Notes under the pieces: generated by a model
Told to the model about the DNA's origin: nothing
What the model saw: the letters and a program-made list of their open reading frames with translations, nothing else
The model's database searches: none
Source of the DNA: Tomocerus qinae
Lineage: Eukaryota > Arthropoda > Collembola > Entomobryomorpha > Tomoceridae
Direction of reading: 5' to 3'
Assembly: GCA_020055645.1 (NCBI GenBank)
Contig: CM034546.1
Span: forward strand, 59,148,001 to 59,212,000
Length of the DNA: 64,000 bases
Part shown: piece after piece, positions 12,492-25,314 of the stretch
Layout of the letters: each line of letters begins with the position of its first letter
How positions within the stretch are numbered: the first letter of the stretch is position 1
Program-made: the position numbers and the translations under genes

Positions 12492-14083
12492 ATGGCTGCC
12501 AAATTGAAAACGTTTGACAACAAGAAGACCTTAAAAGTAATAAAGGGATTATCTGACATCGCTTTCTTTTGTGGAGTAATTCCTATGAGACTGAACATTA
12601 TTAAAGGACGACACCCAAAATATATTATGAAAGTCAAAAATAAGTGTCTATGTTGGCTGAGCTTTTTAGCACTGCTGTCGTACCTAGCGTTTCTTGGGTT
12701 CCGATTGCTAAGCGCCGTTTGGATGAAGAACTTCGGGAAGACAATCTCCTATTTTAAATGCACGGTATTTTTCCTAGGATATTTGGTAACATCATTGTTC
12801 CAATGGACAACCCTTTCCAAAACTGAAGACTTCACGGCATTCATAACTGCAATAATATCTTGTGCAGAAAAATTTGAAGGTACCTATTTATCACATTTTC
12901 GCTGTATAAAAAATTCCTTTTTGTTCCAAGCAGGTTGTTATCTAGATGGAGATGGGGAAAGGTTTAACTTTAACTCTGAAGAAAAAACAAAATTTGTTTC
13001 TAAAAGGCTAAAAAAAGTAAAAAATGTTCGAATTTAATATTTTAGATTTCTATGAGCAGTGTTTGTCCCGCCAACCTGAATAAAATTCCCAGATACGCGT
13101 TTAGTTAAAGCTTAATTAATTTTGATTTAAAAAAATTACAGATGAAGATAGAATGCCAAAGAAATTCAAAAGTATTCACCAGAAAAGAAAACGGATACTT
13201 CATTATTTCATTGTAATTGCAGCATCTACGAGTGCTTTGGTAACTTTCGCGGTGATATTTGTTTCTGCTCTTCGCCCAAATGCAAAGCAATTTTTATCTT
13301 CTGTACTTCTCCCTTCAACATCCCATTCTTATTATTCTACCATCCGACTCATTTGCCTTCTTCACCAGGGTTGGATGTATAGTATCGCAGCGTTTAATGG
13401 CATGGGGTATTTCCTCTCAGCATTGTACGCGATCTTCTGGTTCAATAATCTTTATAAACCATTAAAGTAATTAAAACTGCAGAATATTTTTACAGCCAAA
13501 TTAATTTAAATTAAATCTAATCAAAAACAAAAATAATTACTTAATCCAAGGTAGTGGCATTAATGTTGAGGATATGTTTTGTAATTTCAGATTCTACAAG
13601 CAAGATCAGAAACACATTGATACTATTCCATTATTCGATATTGTGATCTCGTACCGTGGCCTCCAAATACTGGATTCCATTTTCAATCAATTGTTTTCTA
13701 GTTTAAATTTCATGTTGCACATGATTGTATCTAGATTCTGCCTAGCCTGTAATTACTTCGCATTAAAATTTTATACTCACATTTCATTTCATATAATCCT
13801 ACTCCAATTAACTGTATCTGTTATGGTAACTTCGATGTGGTTTGTAGTTTTGCTTTTGTACAGTAAAGTGTATAAAATATCCAATGGTACTATAAAATCA
13901 TGGGAATACTGTAATGGATCCAAGAACCTTAAGGGATTGTATTTTCATCAGTTCCGTAAGTCCTGTTGGCCTACCAAAATCAAATTAGGGTCTTGCAGAA
14001 TTGTGAACAATAAAAAGACGGCAGCAGCATTTATTGTACTAATAGCACGGAATACCTTCAAATTGTTAATCACTCTACAATGA
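12492..14083 (+). CDS. Chemoreceptor-like 7TM protein, array copy 4
   Basis: Exons 12492-12879, 13142-13466 and 13591-14083 give 401 aa. ATG 12492 aligns with copies 5-12; the 51 extra in-frame codons upstream (from 12339) look like untranslated leader. Intron 1 is 262 nt, more than twice the usual length, and starts with a weaker GTACCT donor; reading through it gives a short unrelated tail that stops at 13037. Exon 3 is the most divergent in the array: FRFYKQDQKHIDTIP at its start, and KSWEYCNGSKN where others have KSWKYYDGHKT. The last helix (TFKLLITLQ) is kept. A polyadenylation signal AATAAA lies at 14150. Founder of subfamily 4-6 by position. Confidence 0.82.
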
Positions 14084-14864
14084 CAGTATTTACACATAGG
14101 TACAATATGATAGTGATAAAATATTAGAATAAGCATTGCAACAATATTTAATAAAAATTGAAAATTTTACTCTTTTAAGAAGAGGAAATCAAATTTTTGA
14201 ATTTTTTGCATACTTTATTTTATGCATATTTACTTAACTAGGTAGGTTTACAAAGATTACAATGTATCAATATTCTTTTGCTTCCGATATGATGTAACAA
14301 AAATCTCTAAATTACGATTGAACTAAGGCTTAGGTTTGACATTTTAAAAGTCGCGATTTGATATACACCTGGCCTACCAGAACCGTGTTTTTGAGGAATC
14401 TAACCTCATTAAAACAATAACATTGATAGGTATCGGTTCGACCTCTACCTTACTTCAACTAATTGTACACTCTGTAAATTGTGTTGTCTAAGGTTTAGGA
14501 AGTAGGTCTACTTTGTAAGCCAAGGGCAATTGGGCACATTCATAGATTGTACGCAATTGTATTTAGCATTTTTCGCGAGCCTGATTAAAAAACTTTTCCA
14601 TGATGTTATTTATAATGAAAATATCTATAAAATCCTATTTTATGATAAATGTAGGCATATCAAAGCCCAAAAGTAGTAACTGGATTTTAATTTTTTTGAT
14701 AGTTTGGCAATATTTTTAAATTTTCAATTGACTAAAACTGTTAATGCTAAGCATGTAGTATTTTTCTATATATACTGAGAATTTTTATTACATGTAATTT
14801 GAATTTAAAACTAATGTACCCTGTGGAAGTAAGTGATTATGAGAATACAATGTGTAATATTTAT

Positions 14865-14945
14865 TTCGGTACTGGAACCGGTACTAGTACCGGTACTAGT
14901 ACCGAAAGTACCGAGAACCGGGATTTCAGTTTTCGGCCGGTACTG
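14865..14945. repeat. GGTACTAGTACC simple repeat
   Basis: A short GC-richer patch in AT-rich DNA, built of overlapping GGTACT and AGTACC units (palindromic ACCGGTACTAGTACCGGT core) followed by related CCGAGAACCGG sequence. The 65-codon frame 14799-14996 with its GTGTGTSTGTSTES run is a translation of this repeat. Confidence 0.7.
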
Positions 14946-16510
14946 GATGCCCTAATCAAAGATCTTTATAACCGAAAATTTTGTATAATTATTTGAGAGT
15001 GAAAATTCTGATTATTTTTTATTAACTTTGCATTTCATAAAAAAGATAAATACAGGTGTGTATGTTCAACTGCAACTCAGTGGCTTTTTTGTGAGTATAT
15101 AACTATCAAGCTTATTTGGCGTCTATAACTTTCTTGAAAACAAAACAATTAAGTTCCTTGTAGTCGTTAAATTCTATACAATTATTTTAACTGTGTCATG
15201 CCGACTTTTTGTTTTCAAGACAAATTTATTATACCTGGTATAATATTATTTTAATGTTTCGGTATAGTATTGTAAAATATGGGTCTAGCACTAAGTATTG
15301 TCGACACATTTTGTTATATAATTACAATTAATTACGTTAATCTCCATACAAAAGCGCTAAGTTTCGTAAGGAGCTTTGTTTTATGAACATATGCCAGACA
15401 ACTTCAATTTAATTTAAATATTGTTAAAAACAAACAAATAAACTTGTAGAGTTGTCACATTATATAATTATTTTTTGTGATACCAATTTTTCTTTTCGTT
15501 ATGTGGTAAATATTTTAATGCTTCGGTAAATTATGGTATGTATTATAAAATATGAGTTAAGCAATCATAATATATAAGTATAGTCCATAAAGAAGTATTT
15601 AGGGTAGATGAGAAAAGGTGCTCCATAAATTTCCCCAACACATACTAGATTATAATGACCGAATATAAATCAAAAAACCTTTTGAATTAAGTTGTTAGGT
15701 ATAGTAAAACCAATATTTTCTTGTTATTAGTGAGAAATTGTTTCAAATGCAGAAACACTTTCTGGAAATTAGAAAATGTATCCAAGGTAGCATTTTTTCT
15801 GAGGATTGGAAAAGCATTTTTTCTGTGACCTAAAAATGTGTAAACATGATCATGGTGCAACATTTTATGGAACTATTAAAATCTGTGAATGCAAGGAAGT
15901 AAAACTCTTCCCCTCTTGATTATGGCTAAGGCGAAACCAAAACGCGAGAAGTGTTGCTATTCGAAACATACAATTTTCTAAGTTTCGGTAAATGTTGCCA
16001 CAAAATTAATTTGCAGAAGATTTGGCCAGAAATATTATTACTCGAAATGTACATTTTACCAAAAAATACTGTTTTTGCAAACTCCGAAAATTAAATATTA
16101 ATCCGTCCTGGATAAGGAAGTTCCAGACAGTATTCCAGACAGTATGGAAATTTGTTTATTATTTTCAAGCCTCCTCTTTCATGTTCTTCTTTTCATAAAT
16201 AGTCAGAGGTATGCATTATCAATTTTTACAATATTGTCAACCAAAATGATGACTACGTAATTTGATGGTTTAACTATAATTAAACTACTGAAGTGAGCAA
16301 GTTTTTCTAACAGTCTCACTTTCAGCAATCGTCGATACAGCTTTTTGTATTGTATGACCACATGTCCAATGATTTATTATTTTGTCGATGTCTTACTTCA
16401 TTTAGCATTATTAAAGATTGCATCTTTCTGCACTGCATTTAAATCCTAATAATGACTAGTAATCAAGGTAAAAGCATTGATAGTTATTTTTGTTTTTTTG
16501 TTGTTTAAAG

Positions 16511-16580
16511 TTTTTGATGATTGCATACCAAAATACCAAATAGTATTTAAATTAATTGACCAGTGTATATAAATACAACA
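16511..16580 (+). promoter_or_regulatory. Type A promoter block before copy 5
   Basis: TTTTTGATGATTGCATACCA, then AATTGACCAGTGTATATAAA; TATA box at about 16566-16573, 210 nt before the ATG. Confidence 0.6.
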
Positions 16581-16783
16581 ACTAATTCCATTTCAAAACC
16601 ATTTCTAAATTTACTTTGGTTCTAGAAGCTTCTCTTTGATTATAGCCGACGAGAATCTACGTAAAGCAGAAAGTTATGATACAATTGGTCTCTAAATATT
16701 ACATACAACTATATTAAAGCTATTCACCACTAAAAGAAAATAGATAACAAATAGTCTGATATTTTTAAAAACGTGTTTTCATA

Positions 16784-18231
16784 ATGGCAAATAAATTGAA
16801 ACCGTTTGACAACAAGAAGACCTTAAAAGTAGTAAAGGTATTAATTGACATCTTATTCTTTTGTGGAGTATTTCCTATAAGACTACACATCATTAAAGGA
16901 AAACACACAAAATATATTGCCAAGGTCGGAAAAAAACGTTCTTGCTGGTTGAGCTTTTTAGCACTGTTCTCCTACCTTATGTTTCTTGGGTTCAGATTGC
17001 TAAGCGCCGCTTGGATTAAAGACTTCGGGAAGACAACCGCATATTTTAACTGCGTAGTATTTTTCCTCGGATTTTCAGTAACAACATTGTTCCAATGGAC
17101 AACACTTTCCAAAACTGAAGACTTGGCTGGATTCATAACTGCAATTATATCTCTTGTAGAAAAATTTGAGGGTATTTATTCATCAAAATGTCAACATATT
17201 TTATATTAATGATTTAATACATTAAATAATACTATAAAACATACTATATTTATTTTATGATTTTTAAAAAAATTACAGAAGAAGATAAAATGCCAAAGAA
17301 ATTCAAACGCATCCACGATCAAAGAAAGCGAATAATTCATTATTTCATAATGATTGCAACATCCGCGGGTATTTCAGCAGCCTTAGCATTAACATTCGTT
17401 TCTGGTTTTCGCCCAAATGCAAAAGCATTTTTATCTTCTGTCCTCCTTCCTTCAAAATCGCATCCTTATTATTTCATCATTCGAGTACTTTGTCTTCTTC
17501 ACCAGTTTTGGATGTATGGCATCGGAATGTTAAATGGCATAGGGTATTTCCAATGCGTTGTGTACATGATCTTCTGGATAAACAACTTTTATAAACCACT
17601 AAAGTAATTAAAATTACAAAATATATTATTCCTAACTATAACAATAAAAATATTCTAATAATACTAAATTACGTTAAATAGTAAACTAAAAATATCAGTA
17701 AATACTAAATTATTATGAATATTTTTTTGAAATTTAAGATTCGACAAGAAAAATCAGAAACACGTTGACACGATTCCACTATCTAATATTGTCATTTCGT
17801 ACCGCTGCCTCCAACTTCTGGATTCAATTTTCAACCAAATGGCTTCCAACTTAAATTTCATGCTGCAGATGATTATATCAAGATTTTGTTTAGCTTGTAA
17901 TTTCTTCCTTATTAAATTTTATACTATTTTCTCATTCCGTGTAATTCTACTATACGTAACTATATCTATAATGAATACTTTGTTGTGGTCTATAGTTTTG
18001 TTTTTGTACAGTAAAGTGTATAAAGTTTCCAATGGTACTATTAAATCATGGAAATACTACGATGGAACTAAAACACCAAATGGTTTGTATTTTGATCAGT
18101 TCCGTAGGTCTTGTTGGCCTACCAAAATCAGATTGGGCTCTTTCAGAATTGTGCGCAATAAAAAAATGGCAGCGGCATTTGTAATCCTAATTGCACGGAA
18201 CACCTTCAAGCTGCTAATGACTCTACAATGA
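16784..18231 (+). CDS. Chemoreceptor-like 7TM protein, array copy 5
   Basis: Exons 16784-17171, 17279-17603 and 17739-18231 give 401 aa. The acceptor of exon 3 is AAG rather than CAG or TAG; it is the only position that restores the 493-nt exon length shared by all copies. The intron 1 donor is a weak GTATTT. The first hydrophobic segments read VLIDILFFCGVFPIRLHII and CWLSFLALFSYLMFLGFRLL. Exon 2 keeps the basic KRIHDQRKRIIHYF entry to the fourth helix and the SSVLLPSKSHPYY loop. The C-terminus is SCWPTKIRLGSF, then TFKLLMTLQ. No lesion seen. Nearest relative is copy 6. Confidence 0.82.
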
Positions 18232-19352
18232 GAGTTAAATACAATGTAATTATGTGATAGTGATAAAATAAACCATTGCATTAGAAATAGCATTAAAATC
18301 TTTGTGTAATAAAAATGTAAATGATAAAGTATTCAATCACGCTTGCTGGGGGCTGCTAGTTACTATGCATAAAAGTATAATATTTAATAAAATAGAAAAT
18401 TTTACTAATTAAGTTTTTGAATTTTTCGAACATTTTATTTGATGAATATTTATTTGGCTTAGATAGGTTTCTATCACAGATTATAAATACTGGAATGTAT
18501 AAAAATATTATTTTTCTTCCGATATGCAGCAACATAGAATCTAATTATACTTCACTCCCACTCCGCGCCACTTATTATTATCTCTTACTACGCGGAGTTC
18601 TGAGCTCGCATAATTGTAATTCTCCGCTACAGTTATCAGGTGTCCGACAACAGTAGCGAAGAATTATACAATTGTACTCTTTGTAATGAAAGGTTTTGGG
18701 AATAGGTCTAATTTATAAGGCAAGGGAAGGTAAACACTTTAATACAGTAATAGATTGCATAGCATTTTAGCGACTGCGATTTCAAAATTTGATAATATTA
18801 AAGCATGCTAAATGTCTTTACAACAGATAATTTTTGTATAATTATTTACGAGTGAACTATAAAACTTATAAAGCGTCAACACATTTCTTGGAAAACAAAG
18901 CAATTAATGTAAATTCTTTGCAGTCTTTGAATTCTATATAATTATTTTAAATTTGTCGCACCAATGTTTTATTTTCGTGACAAATTTACTTATAGTAATC
19001 TGGTTGTTATTAAACCAATTACTTTAAGGTCTATACGAATGCGAAAAGCTTCACAAGGAGCTTTGTCTAATGAGCATTATAATATGCCTGATATCCTTAT
19101 TTAATGTAAACAAAATTCTTAAAAGGAAACTAATAAACTTGTATAGAGTCGCCAGTCGTCACATTGCATATTACCTATAACTATTCTGGCATACCAATTT
19201 TCTGTTTAATGACAAATTTACTTACTTGGTAAATATTTTAATGATTGGGCAAATTCTAGTATGCATTTTGCAATAAATATTAAATTTTGGTAATGATTTC
19301 AAGCTTCCTTTTTCATGTTGTTCTTTCCAAAAATAAATAGAGCTGTGTACCT

Positions 19353-20092
19353 GACCTACCCCCAATCTGTCAACACTAAAATGTCAACAGAGCAAAAAAA
19401 ATCGAAAACACCTTTTGTCAACACCATTTTATTTTTTGTCAACAGCAATAATCCTTTTTGTCAACACCAGTGTTATTGATACAAATAGTCAAAATTACGT
19501 ACTTGTTCTAGATTAATCCAAAATTAAATAGGCAATGAAAATACTGAGTAAGATTTATGGTTTAGTAACCATAAAATAAGTCCTTGCTAACACATTGTTT
19601 GAGTAAAAAATAAATTAAGTCAAATTAAATACGTCATGTAAGCTGTAAGAAAAGTATCATGAATATTTTAAGATTAGCAACGGTATAAATCCACTCAGAG
19701 AAAGACAGTTTGGATTTGTTTCGAATAATTTTTAAAAATTTTTAGAATATTGTGCAGCCTGAAGATCATTTTTAATAGGAAAGGTTTGCTTTACAATGAT
19801 CCTATCTAATGTATTTTCGGATCTGTGCTGCACGTTTTGTAGCACATCCAGGAATTTCCACATGCTAGCCCGACTAGTAAGCATTTTCCTATTAAACCAA
19901 ATTTTCCGTCTTCTTCAATAACAATGGCACTGCAAAACATGTATGTACATGTAAGTGCAATATTGTCACTTATATGTACATGTTCATGTGTTGACAAAAA
20001 GGTTACTATGTGTTGACAAAAAGTGATTTCCAAAAAAAAGTTGTTGACAAAAGGGTGTTGACAAAAAGGTGTTGACAAAAAGGGGTAGGCCC
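19353..20092. mobile_element. Non-autonomous hAT-like element with TTGTCAACACC subrepeats
   Basis: 740 bp flanked by perfect 8-bp direct repeats GTGTACCT (19345-19352 and 20093-20100). The ends are inverted, GACCTACCCC at the left and complementary to GGCCTACCCC at the right. Several TTGTCAACACC-type units follow inside the left end, and their complements (TGTTGACAAAAAGG) precede the right end. 8-bp target duplication points to the hAT superfamily. The interior has no transposase. Confidence 0.82.
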
Positions 20093-20288
20093 GTGTACCT
20101 ATTATCAATTTTTACAATACTGACAATCAGAATGACTACGTAATTTCATATTTTAATGAACAAGTTTTTACAAAAGCCATAACATCGAAAATCGTCATAC
20201 AAGTTTCTGTATTTAAGAGTTAATAATGACTAGTAATCAAGTTAAAAATGCTGAAAATTAGTTTGTATTTTTGTTGGTTACAGTTTCT

Positions 20289-20345
20289 TATGATTGCATA
20301 CCAAATTTTAATTAAATTAATAAACCACTGTATATAAATACAAAA
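20289..20345 (+). promoter_or_regulatory. Type A promoter block before copy 6
   Basis: TATGATTGCATACCAAA, then AATAAACCACTGTATATAAA; TATA box at about 20331-20338, 140 nt before the ATG. Confidence 0.6.
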
Positions 20346-20476
20346 CTTATGTGCATTAACAAACCATTTTTAACTTTACTTTGGTTCTAGAAGCACCTTT
20401 CCTTCGAGGAGAATCAACAATAAGCAGAAAGTTATATTAAAAATGCTCAGACTATTTATCACAACAAGTTTCCATA

Positions 20477-21889
20477 ATGGCAGAGAAATTTAAAACATTT
20501 GACAACAAGAAGACCTTAAAAGTAATCAAGATAATAAATGACATCGCTTTTTATTGTGGAGTAGTTCCAATGAGACTGCACATCATTAAAGGACAACGCT
20601 TAAAGTACATTGCGAAGGTCGGAAAAAAACGTTGGTGCTGGTTGAACTTTTTAGTACTGTTTTCGTACCTCGTGTTTCTTGGGTTTCGATTACTAAGCGC
20701 CGCTTGGATTAAAGACTTCGGAACGACAAAGGCATATTTTAACTGCATGGTATTTTTCCTCGGATTTTCAGTAATAACATTATTCCAATGGACAACCCTT
20801 TCGAAAAGTGAAGGCTTCGCAGCATTCATAACCGCACTAATATCTCATGTAGAAAAATTTGAGGGTATTAATACATAAAAATGTGAACATAAGTTTTATA
20901 TTAAAGAATTTGTTGTTAGTATTTAAAATTTAATGATTTAAGTATAATTTATTTTATGAATTTTAAAAAACTTACAGAGGAAGACAAAATGCCAAAGAAA
21001 TTCAAACGCATTCACGAGCAAAGAAAGCGAATAATTCATTATTTCATAATTATTGCAGTATGTACGAGTATTTCCGGAGCCTTAGCATTAACATTTGTTT
21101 CTGGCTTTCGCCCAAATGCAAAATCATTTTTGTCTTCGGTACTCCTACCTTCAAAATCCCATCCTTATTATTCTACCATTCGAGTATTTTGTATTTTGCA
21201 CCAGTTTTGGATGTACGGCATCGGATTGTTAAATGGCATAGGGTACTTCGTCTGCGTTGTGTATATGATCTTCTGGTTCAATAATTTTTATAAACCATTA
21301 AAGTAATTAAAATTACAGAATATTTTATATCCAATTACAGAAATTAAAACCTTTCTTTTGATACTTGTGAGATGTTAATATTTTTTTGAAATTTTAGATT
21401 CGACAAGAAAGATCAGAAACACATCAATACGATTCCAATATCCGATATTGTAATCTCGTACCGCTGCCTCCAACTCTTGGATTCAATTTTCAATCAAATG
21501 TTTGCCAACGTTAATTTCATGCTGCACATGATTGTATCTAGATTCTGTTTAGCATGTAATTTTTTCCCTATAAAATTTTATTCCCTGTTTTCATTGCGTA
21601 TAATTTTACTCTACCTAATTTTGTCTATAATGAATACTTTGATGTGGTTTGTTGTTTTGTTTTTGTACAGTAAAGTGCATAAACTTTCCAGTAGTACTAT
21701 TAAATCATGGAAATACTACGATGGATCCAGGACCCTTAAGGGATTGTATTTTCATCAGTTCCGTAAGTCGTGTTGGCCTACCAAAATCAAACTGGGGCCT
21801 TTTACAATTGTGCGCAATAAAAAAAGGCTGCAACATTTGTTATTCTTTTAGCACAGAATACCGTCAAGCTGCTAATGACTCTACAATGA
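20477..21889 (+). pseudogene. Chemoreceptor-like copy 6, 3' frameshift
   Basis: Exons 20477-20864, 20978-21302 and 21398-21889. Exons 1 and 2 have the standard 388 and 325 nt and are open. Exon 3 is 492 nt instead of 493: one base is missing close to a run of seven A near 21823-21829, where other copies read aataaaaaa followed by a full codon before the GCAGCA stretch. The reading frame therefore stops at 21849-21851 instead of the family stop at 21887-21889, replacing the last membrane helix with a short unrelated tail. After the lesion the expected frame is still readable to its end, so the damage is recent, or is a homopolymer error in the assembly. Loss of the final helix should abolish normal topology. 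Confidence 0.78.
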
Positions 21890-22038
21890 CTGTCACATAC
21901 AATTTGATAAGCCACTAGGGCAATCTAGAATTATAATTATACAAAATAAAATTATAAATTTAATAACTTTAATAGAGATAATAGTGGAGTTTGCGGGAGT
22001 ATGTGAAGTTGGCAAGGTTGTTGTATAGTAGTATGCAA

Positions 22039-22255
22039 GCACGTATGCAGAACAGAGTTTCGGTGGGGGCTAGATTTCCAACAGATATTTTAAGTATATA
22101 TATTCGAGCGTAGCGCGAAAATTTTTGGCATTTTTTGAAGGAAAGGAGTCAAAAATGGCCTAAATATGGCAAATAATCGCAAAAATTCCCTTTTTCTTGG
22201 ATTTCGGGGGGGGGGGGGCTTCAGCCCGTAATGCCCATCCCTAAATACGTCCTTG
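22039..22255 (-). repeat. Fragment related to the interior of the hAT element at 49795
   Basis: Reverse complement resembles 50045-50290: shared CATACGTGC edge, a GGAAATCTAGCCC stretch, an ATATATA run next to a GCGC-rich AAAATTTTCGCGC block, and an AGCCC / GGGCT boundary. The termini and 8-bp duplication of a complete element are not visible here. Contains a run of 13 G at 22206-22218. Confidence 0.6.
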
Positions 22256-23593
22256 GTAGTATGCATATAGTAGTAGTGGTTGTTGCACAAATACCTATCA
22301 ATCTTATTGTTTTAATTTGATTCTTTAGATTAGATATGCCATGTTTATTTCATGGCGCAACTTTTAAAATGTGCAACCTCTGTTTTATTTCAACCATCGT
22401 TTTGTGTACAAAATAGCCTATATCCACATTGCAGAGGTGGGCTTTACGTACTTGCATACCTTACCCTACCATACTCAACTCAAAAAGTAAGGAATTAGTA
22501 AAGTAAGTAAATTAGCCTTAGTGTGGTGTGGCACATTGAGAATAAATTCTTCCTTAAGGGAAGATATACAGCATAATAATATTAATATTGTTTGTTTAAA
22601 TACTATTTAGAAATGAGTTTGTTTTAATATCATTTCTAAATGACCAGTAGTTGAAAAATTGTGCTTATTACTCCTATATTCAACTTTTTAGAAACACAAT
22701 TTGATGTGATTCAACTACATGATATAAGGAATAATATAATAATGTTATTGTAATACAAACATTTTTATTACTATTAATTGCTTTTAATACATCACCTTGC
22801 ACCTCCATATTATATTAGAAAATGGATTTTAAAACTGTTGTTGTTCAGGCAGGACTAGGCTCAGTCCTATCAGCAAACAATAATATCTAAAATTACACGG
22901 TTGGTACAATGTTGTCTAAATTGAAAGCAAAAAAATGTCACCAAAATCAATTTCTATGTCTATTTAGGGCAGCATAACTTATGTAATCGGCCACTTTTGG
23001 TAAATTTTAAAATGCGTATACTTTTCTATATGACTGTTCAGGTTCAGGTTATCGATGCATTTTTTGTTTCTATGAAATGATTAAATATTATGTCTAACTA
23101 AACATTTTACAGAATTAACAAAATGCATCTTAAATTGTACATTTGAGCATACTTCCAGAACTATAAATAATAACCGACTTCTAGAATACTTAATACCTCT
23201 GGCTGCTAAATTTAGCTACCAAGTACCAACCTTCTTTATGTTCTCGCTTCAAAATAAGTAAGTCAAAATTGTACGGTACTTACTCCCTTACATCTTTAAC
23301 ATATTTACTTACAGAATCCAAAATACAATATTATATTTGTTTTCTCCGAGTTTTCTCCAAGTTGAAAACAAAATTAAATTGTTATTACTTAGACGATCAT
23401 ATCGTAAATCGTAATACAGTCCATGTATTTGCATAAACAAAAACGTAGGGATGTTGCTTCTACTTGCTATTAATTTGTTGTGGTTTTCATTTTGTGTTGA
23501 AGACAGCCTTTTACTGTGCAACTCAAAGTAATAACACATAAGGTTCACACATAATAAGGATTTAATTTAGTTTTTCACTATTGTTTATAAAAA

Positions 23594-23636
23594 CATATTT
23601 AAATTAATGGAGCTCCAGTTTGGGTATTTAAACGCA
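23594..23636 (+). promoter_or_regulatory. Type B promoter block before copy 7
   Basis: TATTTAAATTAATGGAGCTC, then GGGTATTTAAACG, about 200-240 nt before the ATG. Either AT-rich TATTTAAA can act as TATA box. A second shared block, TTTGTTGTGGTTTTCATTTT, lies further up near 23472. Confidence 0.55.
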
Positions 23637-23835
23637 GCTATTTTTGACTGTCTTCCATTCCCAACTTTATTGTGCTACCTTCACTACTCAACTTTCCTTC
23701 ACCTCTCAAAAATCTACAATTCAAATAAATATTTATAAAAGTTTTCTGAATCCTTTTCATTACAAATATCAAAATAAGTTCCTTCATAAAATCTTGGTTA
23801 AATAAAATCAGAACAAATTAAAAATTGCCATAAAA

Positions 23836-25314
23836 ATGGCCAGCAATTTTAAATCGTTCAGCAACAAAAATACAATAGTAGTATTTAAGCAACTTTTGGA
23901 ATTGGCTTTTATTTGTGGAGCATTTCCTCTCAAACTGCACATCACTAAAGAACAGCACCCGAAATACATTGCTAAAGTCAGAAATAAAAGTTTGTGCTGG
24001 CTGGCAATGCTTGTTCTGCTGTCGTATGTTTCCTATCTTGGGTTTCGACTGCTAAGCGCTTTTTGGATTAAAGATTTTGGGAAGACGATCGGCTACTTTA
24101 GCTGCATGGCATTCTTCATCTCATTTTCTGGAACATCATTGCTTCAATGGACAACCCTTTCTAAAACTGAAAGTTTTGCAGCATTCATAACCGCTCTGTT
24201 AAATTATGTCGAACATTTTGAGGGTAAGTCGTCTTTAAATATTAAACCATTTTAAAGTCATACATAAAATATGCTGACGATAGATAAAAAGTACGCCAAG
24301 TGAAAAGGTTAATTTTAATTGCTCTCAAAAATTCTACAGGGAAAGACAAAATGCCAATGAAATTTAAAACCATTCACGAGAAGAGGAAACGCGCATTTCA
24401 CTACTTCCTAGTGGCTATTGTTTTTGTGGGCATTATTTCAACGTTTATTTTCACATATGCCGCCTTTCGTCGTCCAACTAGAGAAGCATTTTTATCTTCT
24501 GTACTCCTCCCTTTAAAATCTCATCCTTATTATCTCATCATTCGACTAGCATGTCTACTACACCAGTTATGGATGTTTGGCCTCGGAGCGTTAAATGGCT
24601 TGGGGTGTTTCCTCTTCGTATTGTACATGATCTTTTGGATAAATAATTTCTACAAACCACTGAAGTAATTAAAAACAAAGTTTATTATAATATATAAAAA
24701 ATACTATATAAATAAATAGTATAATTAATATGGAGTGTAAAACCAAATTATATATCTACAAAGGTATAAATCCTCGTTAAAAACAAAAAATATTTTGGTT
24801 TTGAAATTTTTCTTATTTCAGATTTGACAAGCGCAATCCAGAAAATATTGATGCGATTCCAATAGATGGTATTGTAGTCTCATTCCGCTGCCTCCAACTC
24901 CTTGATATAACATTCAATCAAATGATGGCCGACTTGAATTTTATCATGCAGATGATGTTATCAAGATGCACTCTGGCTTGCAATTTCTTCATCATAAAAT
25001 TTTACAGAGATATTGTTTTTCGTGTAATTTTAGTCTACTCCATTGTATCTGTAATGAATACTTTACTATGGTTTGTAGTCTTGCTTTTTTATAGTAAGAT
25101 TTATAAAGTCTCCAATTCTACTATGAAATCATGGAAATACTACGACGGACATAAAACCCCAAACGGAATTTATTTTAATCAATTCCGCAAATCTTGCTGG
25201 CCTACCAAAGTCAGATTGGGGTCGTTCAGAATTGTGCGCAATAAAAAAAACGCAGCAGCGTTTGTCATTCTAATAGCACGGAATACCTTCAAACTATTGA
25301 TGACTTTACAATAG
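23836..25314 (+). CDS. Chemoreceptor-like 7TM protein, array copy 7
   Basis: Exons 23836-24223, 24340-24664 and 24822-25314 give 401 aa. This begins the third subfamily (copies 7-12), marked by FSNKN-T at residues 8-13, GKTIGYFSCM in the third helix, FRRPTREAFLSS in exon 2 and KSWKYYDGHKT in exon 3. Hydrophobic segments lie near 14-34, 53-77, 84-106, 150-172, 193-229, 302-329 and 381-401. Intron donors are GTAAGT and GTAATT, acceptors TCTACAG and TTTCAG. The tail is TFKLLMTLQ. An AATAAA at 25553 is the first plausible polyadenylation signal downstream. Intact. Confidence 0.83.

Larger units (their letters stand above)
14084..16783. other. Spacer between copies 4 and 5
   Basis: No gene. GGTACTAGTACC repeat at 14865-14945, spacer blocks near 15050 (ACAGGTGTGTATG) and 16167 (CCTCCTCTTTCATGTTC), promoter block at 16511. 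Confidence 0.6.
18232..20476. other. Spacer between copies 5 and 6
   Basis: Carries the hAT-like element 19353-20092, which split the shared spacer block AGCTGTGTACCTATTATCAATTTT. A GC-richer patch at 18555-18655 (CTCCGCG ... CGCGGAG) is unexplained. No gene. Confidence 0.6.
21890..23835. other. Spacer between copies 6 and 7
   Basis: No gene. Repeat fragment with poly-G at 22039-22255. From about 22840 the spacer switches to the type shared by copies 7-12 (GGCTCAGTCCTATCAGCAA, AGGTTATCGATGCATTTT, TTGTTGTGGTTTTCATTTTG), so the boundary between subfamilies lies here. Confidence 0.55.

Noticed and set aside
14799-14996. 65-aa protein with a GTGTGTSTGTS run
   Set aside because: Produced by the GGTACTAGTACC simple repeat.
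19806-20108. 100-codon minus-strand frame with FLSTPFCQHPF repeats
   Set aside because: It is the translation of the TTGTCAACACC repeats of the hAT-like element.
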